From Entrophospora sp. SA101 (Eukaryota > Glomeromycota > Glomeromycetes > Entrophosporales > Entrophosporaceae): a DNA stretch of 16,502 bases. The notes under the pieces are model-generated. The model was not told where the DNA came from, did not search any database, and worked only from the letters and a program-made list of their open reading frames with translations. Positions 8,366-16,502 of the stretch are shown in pieces (position 1 is the stretch's first letter; the number at the start of each line of letters is the position of its first letter). The position numbers were made by a program, and so were the translations under genes. The stretch spans positions 36,675 through 53,176 of the forward strand of contig CAUDNR010004120.1 of assembly GCA_958430865.1 (NCBI GenBank), in the 5' to 3' direction.

Positions 8366-10295
8366 CTATTTTCCAAATTTATCAGGAACGCCTTTAGCAG
8401 GAGATTGATCAGGGTCATTCAAATAAACACAACCTTTACCATACCAAGTATATTGATGATTGATTAATTCTTGAATTTTAAAATAAGCCTCCATATTTGC
8501 ATATGGTATGCCAGATCTTGGATCTTTATATTTTGCTGGAAGTCCTGTAATTGGACAGATTATCTTTTTTGCTTCTAAAAAAAGAAAATGTCTACTATTG
8601 TTAGGGTTGGTGTACAAAAAAATTTAATAAAATTAATGAATAAGAATAAATTGGTAAATTAAATAGATGAATTACTTTGAGTTTTTTTTCTCCAATCTCG
8701 AAATAATTCAAATTCTTGAGAATGTGAAAGATTTTTAAAAATAACTACTTTTTTAAATATTCGATTGTCTTGAATCGGTTGTTTATTGTCAATTGTGTCA
8801 CCACTACTGCTGCTATTATTTTTGTCATCATCACCATCATCATCATCCAAAATAACAATATTGTTATCAATAACACTGCTACTATTTATTAATTCTTTAT
8901 TATTATTATTATTATTATTATTTGAAACTTCTATTATCAATTTTGGAGATGATGATGGTTTTTGTAAACTATCATCACCATCACCATCATCATCGTCGTC
9001 GTCATTATGATTTATTTCTTTTATAAAAGAATATTCAATGACCCTTGGTTGGTTTTCAAGAGATACTCTATTGCTTCGTCTAACGGTGTTTTTTATTTTA
9101 TTTTCTCTTAATTCAAATTCTTTGAGCGATGCCAAATTTCGTGCTTCAGTTTCTTTTGCTTCTGCAAGGAGTTCTTCTTGCGTTAATATTTCTGATACAA
9201 TTTTTTCTCGTTTTGGATATAACAACTTTTAAATAATAATAATGACAATAATAATTATTGTCGCTGTTGTTGTTGTTAAACAAAAATAAATTTAAAGAAA
9301 AACAAAATTTTAAAATACTTTTTTTTCTTCATATTCCTTTAATTTTTCAGCCAATAACTGTTTACTTTGCAATGTATACGATCTAGATGATGACCTAACT
9401 CCAGGCAAAATTGGAACTAATGAGAAATCGATTGATAATGAATAATTTAATCATAATTTTGCAATTAACTTGTTAGTTAATTTATTTATATAATTATAGT
9501 CTTACCCAATTGTTGTTTATCATCTTCCAAGTTGTTATTGTTAATTGATTTGGGATTTCTTCTTTTTGATTGAATGAGATCTTTCTTTTGAGAAGAAAAG
9601 TGTTTTACAGAATTGTTGCAAATATCCTCGTTGGACAATTGATCTGTTTTTCTTTTACGAAGATTTATTGATAAAGGTGGTAAAATAAGAGCCCTTCTTG
9701 CCTTTTTCTATAAATTAATCATAATATTGTTATCATTAAAATCAAATCAAATCTAATATTAGTTGATTATATTGTTTTAATTAATTTTAATTAATTAATG
9801 TTAATTTCATATTGTATTGATTAACTAACCAACTAGCTTACCTTCTTTTCTTTTTCTTCGCGTTTTTCTTCTGTTAAGATCAATTTTTCGGCTTCGCCAT
9901 TGTCATCATCGTAATCATCGTCATCCTCCTCTGTATTAAAATCAGAATCAACAGTATCTTCGTCATCATCTATAAAAAAGAATTTTATTCCATAAGATTA
10001 AAATTGAAGCTTCTTAAAAAATTACCATTGGTATGTTATTGAATTTGTATATTATATATATATAAATTGATTAGTCACTTGACTCCATAAACTCTTCATC
10101 GTCTGAAAGCTCTTTGAATGTATCTCCGTATTCATCACCAACTTCCATTTCAATATCTTCTCTCTGATTTTGATACCTGATTTTCAACAATTGCATAAAT
10201 TTAATATTATTATTATAAAAAAAAAACTCCTCTCAAGTAATTTATTACCGATTGCCAGCATTTGCACGTCTTTCTCTTGTAACACTTAAAGACAT
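8366..10295 (-). CDS. YL1/VPS72 (Swc2) subunit of the SWR1 complex, seven exons, 443 aa
   Basis: Exons on the minus strand are 10249-10295, 10079-10176, 9842-9969, 9506-9707, 9319-9416, 8676-9225 and 8366-8574. All six introns (72-134 bp) are GT-AG and the phases fit. VPS72/Swc2 binds histone H2A.Z-H2B and helps the nuclear SWR1 remodeller deposit H2A.Z. The N-terminus MSLSVTRERRANAGNRYQ is followed by EYGDTFKELSDDEEFMESS and a long acidic stretch (about residues 20-80), as in YL1 proteins. Then come a Lys/Arg-rich section, VRSSSRSYTLQ, and LTQEELLAEAKETEARNLAS (from about residue 205), a family hallmark. Exon 6 has Asp-, Asn- and Ser-rich insertions, then FKNLSHSQEFELFRDW. The YL1 C-terminal domain CPITGLPAKYKDPRSGIPYA begins at residue 381. 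The length is between human (about 364) and yeast Swc2 (about 795). The intron 2 donor (GTGACT) is weak, so that junction is least certain. Confidence 0.93.
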
Positions 10296-10379
10296 TATTT
10301 CTTTTTAAAAAAAAAAAAGCAGAGAAAAAAGTTCAAGTTGTTTTTGATGATGGATTAGCACAATTAGCACGATGGACAG

Positions 10380-10965
10380 TTACCATATAGGGTAAATATT
10401 ACAGTCAGCAAGCAGTCCAATCAGAATACTCAAAATAACAACTATTATTTTTATTTTGTCAATTTGGATTATCACGAGTAATAATTTCATCTTCATCATG
10501 AACATAATTAATTTGTTTTTTTGCTGTTTCATCTTGAATGCCAAATAAATGGAGTTTGCGTGGACTAAGGTAATATAGATCTTACTTGTTTGTTGATCTG
10601 AATGCGATGCATGGGTAGCATCAATGGCCTGTGTTTGATCAGTGGCATCAAAATTAAACTATTAGTTGTATGAAAAGTTACTACTGTATTACAACCCAAA
10701 TAATTTTTTTGTCCTTTTGTTCATTATCAAATGCCAAAAATAGTAAGTTTTTTGGCTAAATTTTTCAGCTATTTGATTAATTTATTATATCCATCAGAGC
10801 TTAAGAGGTGGTTGGTTATCAATATCAATGACTTTTTTTGATTTCGCTATTGAATAATTAATCGCTGACGATGCTAAATTGATGGCAGTGACATATTTTA
10901 AACGCCTCGTCCCATAAACAGCTTCTACTGCCATAGAACATTTGAATAGCTTTTTCTTTTTTTTT
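10380..10965 (-). pseudogene. Frameshifted remnant of a repeat-family protein gene
   Basis: Read on the minus strand, coding-like pieces appear in order but in different frames: MAVEAVYGTRRLKYVTAINL with ASSAINYSIAKSKKVIDID (about 10935-10820), LLFLAFDNEQKDKK joined by frameshift to NYLGCNTVVTFHTTNS (about 10740-10660), SPRKLHLFGIQDETAKKQIN with YVHDEDEIITRDNPN (about 10570-10460), then a stop and QNKNNSCYFEYSDW. From memory these resemble multi-copy, transposon-associated proteins of Glomeromycota (segments like FDNEQKGQKNYL and DN.GGQNKNN), but I cannot name the family. It could be one gene or two fused fragments. It ends about 85 bp from the VPS72 start. Confidence 0.5.
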
Positions 10966-11346
10966 TTTTAAGTTGATTATCATTATCACAAAACGAGAAT
11001 GTTTCATTTAGAAAACCGTTCATTCAGAACTAGAATTAGCTAGAATTAGGGCTTCTATTCAAATAATATTTATTTGAATTGTTTGTTTTTATTTATTAAT
11101 ATTAAAGTTTATTTGAATAATTCGAATAAAGATTGAGTGTATTACGAATGATTCGGACAAGAATATGTATTACAAATAGAAAATATAACTACTCTAAAAG
11201 GTTATCTAAACTAAACCGTTCCTCATCATTAATTAAGTTAATGACACATCGTTGTATATGTTTTTGCATTCATGCTTGGCAATTTCTATAATAGATTCAA
11301 CAATTGATTGTTGATCATTGAATCTATTGTATTAATTTTGCACCAT

Positions 11347-11605
11347 ATGCGGACGATTTATGGGTAGATCTGACCTTTATCCCTGTGTTCAGAGGGATAC
11401 AGCTTTAGCTTGGCGAGGAATAAATATAAATGTACGGATATATCTCTGATCACCTGGTCCATAGATCTTGAGTGAATTATCCGACCGATACCCAAAGATC
11501 GATAAGATTGATAAGGGGGATATCCCTCTTATATGATTTCCCAGGCTGAGGCTTTATCCCTACGAACTGAGGGATAAAGGTGTAACCTTTCGGAAATGTT
11601 CGCAT
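11347..11605. mobile_element. GC-richer MITE with about 65-bp imperfect terminal repeats
   Basis: The left end (11347-11414) and the reverse complement of the right end (11541-11605) align over their length with small indels: atgcg(g/a)ac near the tip, a shared acctttatccct, then gttc..agggata and agc.t.agc.tgg. Each arm also holds its own hairpin: tatccct/agggata at 11378-11399, and ctttatccct/agggataaag with an 8-nt loop at 11552-11579. The centre has a near-palindrome around gggatatccc (11511-11532). There is no coding frame and no clear target duplication. The base composition stands out from the AT-rich surroundings. Confidence 0.65.
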
Positions 11606-11631
11606 GGGCTGCCATCATCACTTTAAAAAAC

Positions 11632-11695
11632 TTTTTCGGAAAACAGTACCTTTTCATGGAAAAAGTGCTCTTTCCCTGTAAAAGAATCCGAAAAA
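11632..11695. repeat. Short inverted repeat, tttttcgga arms
   Basis: The arm tttttcgga at 11632-11640 pairs exactly with tccgaaaaa at 11687-11695. The stretch between also pairs partly (aacag/ctgt), giving a foldable stretch of about 64 bp that starts 27 bp after the preceding MITE. It could be a miniature element or a decayed end. Confidence 0.4.
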
Positions 11696-12462
11696 ATAAA
11701 ATATCTAGAAAAATTTTTTATATATAGGGCTGGTGGTATATTAATAAATAAATGAACCAATGATTTTAAATTATTTTATCATGAAGGCGCAAACAATCTC
11801 TGTGAGAAAACCGAACCATACACAAGGACACAACAAAAGTTGCACTACAATGCCATCTGTAGGAACATGTGGTTACCTACCTTAGATTTTTAACCAAATA
11901 ACAAGGGAGTCACTTGCATAGGATAATTTTATTAACATATTGAACCCAATTAATAGATTTTTGGAAATGATTTTCAAGGATGGAAAAGTTTTTTGAGTTA
12001 AAGCAGCAATTTTTCTCTATCCATGTGATTCTTTAATTTCAGTTACCATTAAAGGAAAAAATTGAGTCCTTTTATCAAACAATTGTTTGAAATCCTTCTG
12101 CAGATTTTAACACCAAATATTTTTAATTAATGTGCTCGATTGTTTTAATTTGATTTTAAAAAGAATAAATGAATTAGAGAAATAATGAATGGGTGAACTT
12201 TTTTATATTTATATAATAAATTTGTTGAATAAAAAGTTTTTTTCCTCTACTATAATAATAATCATGAAAAAAAAAATATATAATGGATGACATACGCCAA
12301 ATAAAGATTTCTTATAAAAAAAGTAATATTACGAGAGGGGTAATATAATGATGTTGCTGTATATTGCTGTAATGAATATGTGTGTATAATTTATATGTAT
12401 TAAATAATATATATATAATTGATGATTTTTCTATATGTCTATTCTCTATTACTAGTATATAT

Positions 12463-12477
12463 TATATATATATATAT
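12463..12477. repeat. (TA)n microsatellite
   Basis: An uninterrupted alternating TA run of about 7.5 units; a longer one lies at 13171-13186. Confidence 0.8.
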
Positions 12478-12537
12478 TACGTATTATAAATTAAAAAAAA
12501 AGTATAATTTTAACTACTCGACTATATTAACATAATA

Positions 12538-12564
12538 TGTGTGTGTGTGTGTGTGTGTGTGTGT
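12538..12564. repeat. (TG)n microsatellite, 13.5 units
   Basis: A 27-base pure TG/GT run, the longest dinucleotide repeat in the window. Shorter GT runs occur near 12823-12834 and 13007-13014. Confidence 0.95.
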
Positions 12565-13170
12565 ACCAGATAATTTTATCAGATTTTACTTTTAATTGTA
12601 ACGTATATATAATAATATGTAAGATAATTTTATCTTGATTTTAACTTGTCAATTATTATCAATAATAGTTAATCAAAATCTATTAAGATTACGTACAAAT
12701 AAAATTAAGTCTAAAACTTTAAAAATCCCAATTTTTTTTAAAGGTTTCTCGCGAATGTTCTTTCACACGAATCTGATTGGTTGAAAATTTAAAATTGAAT
12801 CAGTGGAAGAAAGTTTGTATGTTTTTGTGTGTGTACGCATATGCGTTTTTTCTATCTAGTTAACAACGAATCGAATTTTGGTGGGATGATGTTATTTGAT
12901 CCTTTCTTTTATAATATTCCTTTCTTCCTTGAATTTTATGTTTTAATTTAAGCAAATAATCCATATAATGATGTTTTGAGTTCATATATTTAAGTATATA
13001 TATATATGTGTGTGTATATGTATGTAACATGTATAAACATGTACGTACTACTGTATAAATAGATAGTCTATATTTATATGGGATATTATATACAGTATGT
13101 TACGAATATATAACACCAATATACTCACACACAAAATAATTAGGAAAAAAAAAATTTTTTTTAATATAAA

Positions 13171-13186
13171 TATATATATATATATA
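13171..13186. repeat. (TA)n microsatellite, 8 units
   Basis: Sixteen bases of alternating TA followed directly by a 12-A run; slippage-prone. Confidence 0.85.
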
Positions 13187-13541
13187 AAAAAAAAAAAGAC
13201 GCCATAAATAAATTTAAAATCCATAATTGTCTATTTTATTATTATTATAAAAAATAATTTTGCCGTCTCGGATTATTTATTTGGAATGAATAAATTTGGT
13301 CAACTGAAATTATGGGGGTAGAACGAGTAAAAAATCACAAGAAATCAAGAAATCAAGAATCAGGCGAATTGAAAACAATGGAAGCCTTTCGTATTATAAA
13401 AAATCCTCGATTTATTTATTTATTATTATTATCCTCCATCCATTTATTTATTTACTTGGTTGTTTTTGGTAGTTTCTTACAAGAAAAGTAAAAAAAAATT
13501 GCGGAGGCGAGTAAACAATCAAAATAATTATTTATAACTAT

Positions 13542-13561
13542 AATCAATCAATCAATCAATC
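13542..13561. repeat. (AATC)n tetranucleotide repeat, about 5 units
   Basis: Five consecutive copies of aatc, followed by a palindromic aataataatattatta-type stretch to about 13635. Confidence 0.85.
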
Positions 13562-14648
13562 GAGATAATATTGTAAATAATAATATTATTAATGATGTTA
13601 ATATTATTAATAATGTTATTATTAATTATTATTAAAAACGATTAACAAGAGAATCAAGGCGCCATAACTATTTACTTATTTAGTTTGACCATTATTGTTT
13701 ATTATTATTGTGAGTCAAAAAGAAGATTGCAAAGGTGAAAATATTAATTATTCTTTCTATGTATTTACTCTCTGCATTGTTTGTTTTGCATTGCTTGTTT
13801 ACTTGTTTATTTTAAATTCGGCCCCGTCCAAAGTTTTTTGACGTAGTTGATCAATAATAATAGGCAGTATATAATTAATTAATTACATATATGTTATGAC
13901 GATATATAAATAAATATAATAGAAAACGTGTCATAATTTATCATCATCATCGCCACAATCATTATCAAAAGATTAGATTACGTACGATCTTTTTTTCTTC
14001 GCTGATATGAAATACCACAGCAAAAAAAAAAAGTTCGTGTGAAAAATAAACTCTGAATTTTAAACAAATTAGATAATTTTTTATAATTCACCTAAGCCTC
14101 ATTTTTAATCCCCATATTAAAATTTATCGTGTCGTCGTCAATATTTATTTATAATTAAAATTCGTGTGATTGTTGATTATTGATAAAAATTTGAATTTGA
14201 TAAGATTAGATCTAAAAATTATTATCACCTTACATAAATTTACTTTTTTTATTTATTACGCATTATATAATGGATAAATATGGAAATAAGTAAAAGGTAC
14301 ACGACATATTATTTATTATGCTGTGTATGTAATATTCCTTAGTTTGATTCAATTAAGGAAATAAAAAATTGTAATTTTTTTTTTCGATAATTTTCCACCA
14401 AGTCACATGATTTAAATAAAAAAATGTAGATTTTGAAGGTTAACGAAAAAATGATTGACTCATAATTCGATCATAATTATCACTTATAGATAGATTATGT
14501 AAAATATAGTTGGCAGGCATAATCCTTGAATTTAATTTTTAATTTTAAAGATTATCCTGTCTACCATATACATGCATACATGCTTGCACATATTTTTCGC
14601 CCGGGTAACAGTAACCATTAATACAATAGTAATTTTTTTTCCAATTAC

Positions 14649-14698
14649 TATTCTACTCGCGCATCATTTTCTTCTTCTCTCGTATTCTACTCGCGCAT
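14649..14698 (+). repeat. 16-bp direct repeat in a pyrimidine-rich tract
   Basis: The sequence tattctactcgcgcat occurs at 14649-14664 and again at 14683-14698, a 34-bp period with a C/T-only-like spacer. Both copies contain the otherwise rare CGCG. The overlapping plus-strand ORF (14572-14760) has no ATG and only low-complexity hydrophobic residues. Possible regulatory or short duplication; function unknown. Confidence 0.7.
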
Positions 14699-15180
14699 TT
14701 TTCCTTTTATATAAATTTCTATTCTCACACAATCATTCTTATTGTTTTTTTTTAATCTAAACAAACAAACATTACAACACTAAAAAAGACATGCATATAT
14801 ATAAAATCAATAACCATTCAATTGATTGTTATTCCTAAATTAATACAATTAATTAATATTTTTTAATTTAATTTATAATTTGACATAATTTTTTTTTCCT
14901 TTAAAAAGCATATACAAATAAATAAATGTTGCTTATATATGTTGTGAAAGGGAATTTATTTATTTATCATTCAAAACTAATATTTCCGTTTATTGTCATC
15001 CCTCATTATTATTATAAAATAATTAATATTAATTAGTATTCGTCGTAAAAAAAAAATCTGGGTGTGTCGTATACTAATACTAGTTACTAATTTAATGATT
15101 CGTTAAATTAAATTTTTTTTTTAAAAAAAATATATATAACGCACAAATCACATCCAATCATTTAGTTCCACACAAAAAAA

Positions 15181-15204
15181 TTTTTTTTTTTTTTTTTTTT
15201 TTTT
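15181..15204. repeat. Poly-T tract, 24 bases
   Basis: A 24-T run immediately follows seven A's. Its length is liable to be unreliable in sequencing. Confidence 0.95.
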
Positions 15205-15754
15205 GAAAAACAAAAAATTATCCATTTTAGAAAATTGTAGGCGTCGACCGAAATCGTAACAAATTATTATTAAAGTTAATATTAACCATGCAATCAACCA
15301 GTAATATGTAATGAATGTTGTAGTTTGGTTGGGAGATGTTACCAAAAGATGGATGAGCTAGTTAGTTACCAATAAATATCAATAACAAACCATGAATTTT
15401 TTACTTATCAGTCATGTAATATAATATGTATATGAATTGATAAATATTTATTGCACTCTTTCTTTCTCCATTTACCGTTTGGTATATCAATTTCCCCCAG
15501 AATGAGAACATCATACACACACACATATATTATATTCAGATGTTTATATGAGGTTTTCATGTGTAAATATTTTTTTTTTTTAATTTTTTTTATTATTGGG
15601 GCATACCGCGACCAGATAGTTAATATATTAATATTAATATGACTCAAGTTTAGTGGATCTGTAAAATAATGCAGATCATTCTATAATTCTTTCTTTAATA
15701 TCAAAAAAACCAGCCATAAACCCTTTGGGGTTGTTGTGTGTGAAATTGAAATTC

Positions 15755-15776
15755 ATAATAATAATAATAATAATAA
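15755..15776. repeat. (ATA)n microsatellite, about 7 units
   Basis: A pure ATA/TAA run of 22 bases. Confidence 0.95.
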
Positions 15777-16100
15777 AAGTGTGTTTGGGTATGAAGTTCT
15801 GATTGGCTAACTTCACTTACAACCGGGCGTTAGATATAAGTAGTATGATCATAAGGGAAAATAATAAACCCTAATTTTGTCGATCATTTTCATAAATTTA
15901 ATTAATTAAAGAAACGTAAACTGTTATAACTCATCATAAAGATGAGATTTTTCAATTATGAAAAACGGGTTGAGTTTGCAGAATATGCATCTAAAATGTA
16001 ACAGATACATGTTAATGTACTTTCATATCGAAAATGAAATTTTCGCCATAAATCCTGGATGCCTACTAATGCAAAATTTAAAAAATCATAATCGAAAAAA

Positions 16101-16427
16101 ATAGCATTGTTACGTTTATAGTTAATGTTCTTATTAATTAAAAACACTTCATTTTTTTTCTAGCTATTTGCTTTCCAAGGTTATAAACGTTTTAAGATTA
16201 AATAAGAAAATCGCCTTTGCATAAACTGCCGAGACAGGACCCCGGGTCCTGCCAAGACATTTTCTCTGTAACACAATAGTCACATTTATGAATATAATAT
16301 TGATATACTTAATTCTAAATAACTGTCAATACCTATAAAAAAATAGCGTTGTTACGTTATAGACAAGATTCTAGAAATTAAAACTTTTTTGTAGCCATTT
16401 TGCTTTCCAAGGTTATAAACGCGTTAA
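16101..16427 (+). repeat. Diverged direct duplication of about 90 bp
   Basis: Copy 1 (about 16101-16196) and copy 2 (about 16343-16427) both open with atagc(a/g)ttgttacgt and both close with an identical gctttccaaggttataaacg (16170-16189 and 16402-16421) followed by a ttaag-type end. The middle has diverged with indels. The spacer contains the CCCGGG inverted repeat. They might be direct ends of one element or a tandem duplication; only the motif match is directly seen. Confidence 0.65.
16235..16251. repeat. Inverted repeat caggaccc/gggtcctg
   Basis: Two perfect 8-bp arms surround a single C. This is the most GC-rich spot of the right half of the window and lies between the two copies of the direct duplication. 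A shorter stem, gcct/aggc, follows near 16444-16455. It is not followed by a T-run typical of a terminator, and the setting is eukaryotic, so no termination role is claimed. Confidence 0.75.
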
Positions 16428-16502
16428 GTTTCCGATTGTTAAAGCCTTGCCAGGCGAGAATTTTTAATTCTGGAAAATGTTTTGAGCTCGCGGCACATGT
16501 CT

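Larger units (their letters stand above)
11700..14640. other. AT-rich region without recognisable genes
   Basis: No frame with recognisable protein features was found on either strand. It holds microsatellites (listed separately), AT palindromes such as acgcatatgcgt at 12835-12846, a run of A then T at about 13145-13162, and interleaved ATT/AAT tracts at 13565-13635. The stretch 11760-12110 has more even base composition and may be a worn element, but I could not identify it. Confidence 0.5.
14700..16100. other. AT-rich region without recognisable genes
   Basis: Small frames on both strands (for example 15148-15345, 15408-15647 and 15956-16147) have no protein-like character and are driven by composition. 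A hairpin with arms tgaagtt/aacttca and loop ctgattggct lies at 15792-15815; the loop contains an inverted CCAAT box. The same tctgattgg string occurs near 12770. The rest is poly-A/T and AT-rich DNA. Confidence 0.45.

Noticed and set aside
8786..9232. Two plus-strand ORFs rich in Ser and Leu
   Set aside because: Antisense of VPS72 exon 6; their runs mirror the Asp/Asn repeats.
14572..14760. 62-aa hydrophobic ORF
   Set aside because: No ATG start, pyrimidine-tract composition and an internal direct repeat explain it.
15148..15647. ORFs on both strands around the poly-T tract
   Set aside because: Lys/Ile/Tyr-rich translations of homopolymers with no conserved motif.

Overview
The window looks like nuclear DNA from a very AT-rich, transposon-rich fungus. 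Short GT-AG introns (56-134 bp), long A/T and microsatellite tracts, Asn- and Asp-rich low-complexity stretches in coding exons and many nested DNA transposons suggest an arbuscular mycorrhizal fungus of the Rhizophagus/Glomus type. That assignment is inference from style and protein families; no species marker is present.

Layout. At 1-1000 lies a decayed Tc1/mariner transposase (+), split by a 141-bp MITE with an apparent 9-bp target duplication. At 1117-1703 there are two more short inverted-repeat elements. At 1837-5894 is an apparently intact hAT transposon: 18-bp terminal inverted repeats, two inverted arrays of a 19-bp subterminal repeat, and a five-exon BED-finger transposase of 744 aa whose four splice joins keep frame. 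Its right end sits inside an integrase-type gene on the minus strand (5874-6701), which is cut off just after its second catalytic Asp. The start of that gene abuts an array of about five 86-bp tandem repeats (6713-7128). From 7129 to 8365 there is mostly unassignable AT-rich DNA.

The one clear cellular gene is at 8366-10295 (-): seven exons encoding a YL1/VPS72 (Swc2) protein, the histone H2A.Z-binding subunit of the SWR1 chromatin remodeller. Just upstream of its start is a frameshifted remnant of a repeat-family gene (about 10380-10965, -). At 11347-11605 is a GC-richer MITE with about 65-bp imperfect terminal repeats and internal hairpins.

From about 11.7 kb to the end I find no convincing gene: AT-rich DNA with TA, GT, AATC, ATA and poly-T tracts, a short direct repeat, and at 16.1-16.4 kb a diverged direct duplication flanking a CCCGGG-centred inverted repeat. 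The genes do not form a pathway. The picture is one conserved chromatin gene embedded in layered mobile-element insertions. I saw no tRNA, rRNA or CRISPR.
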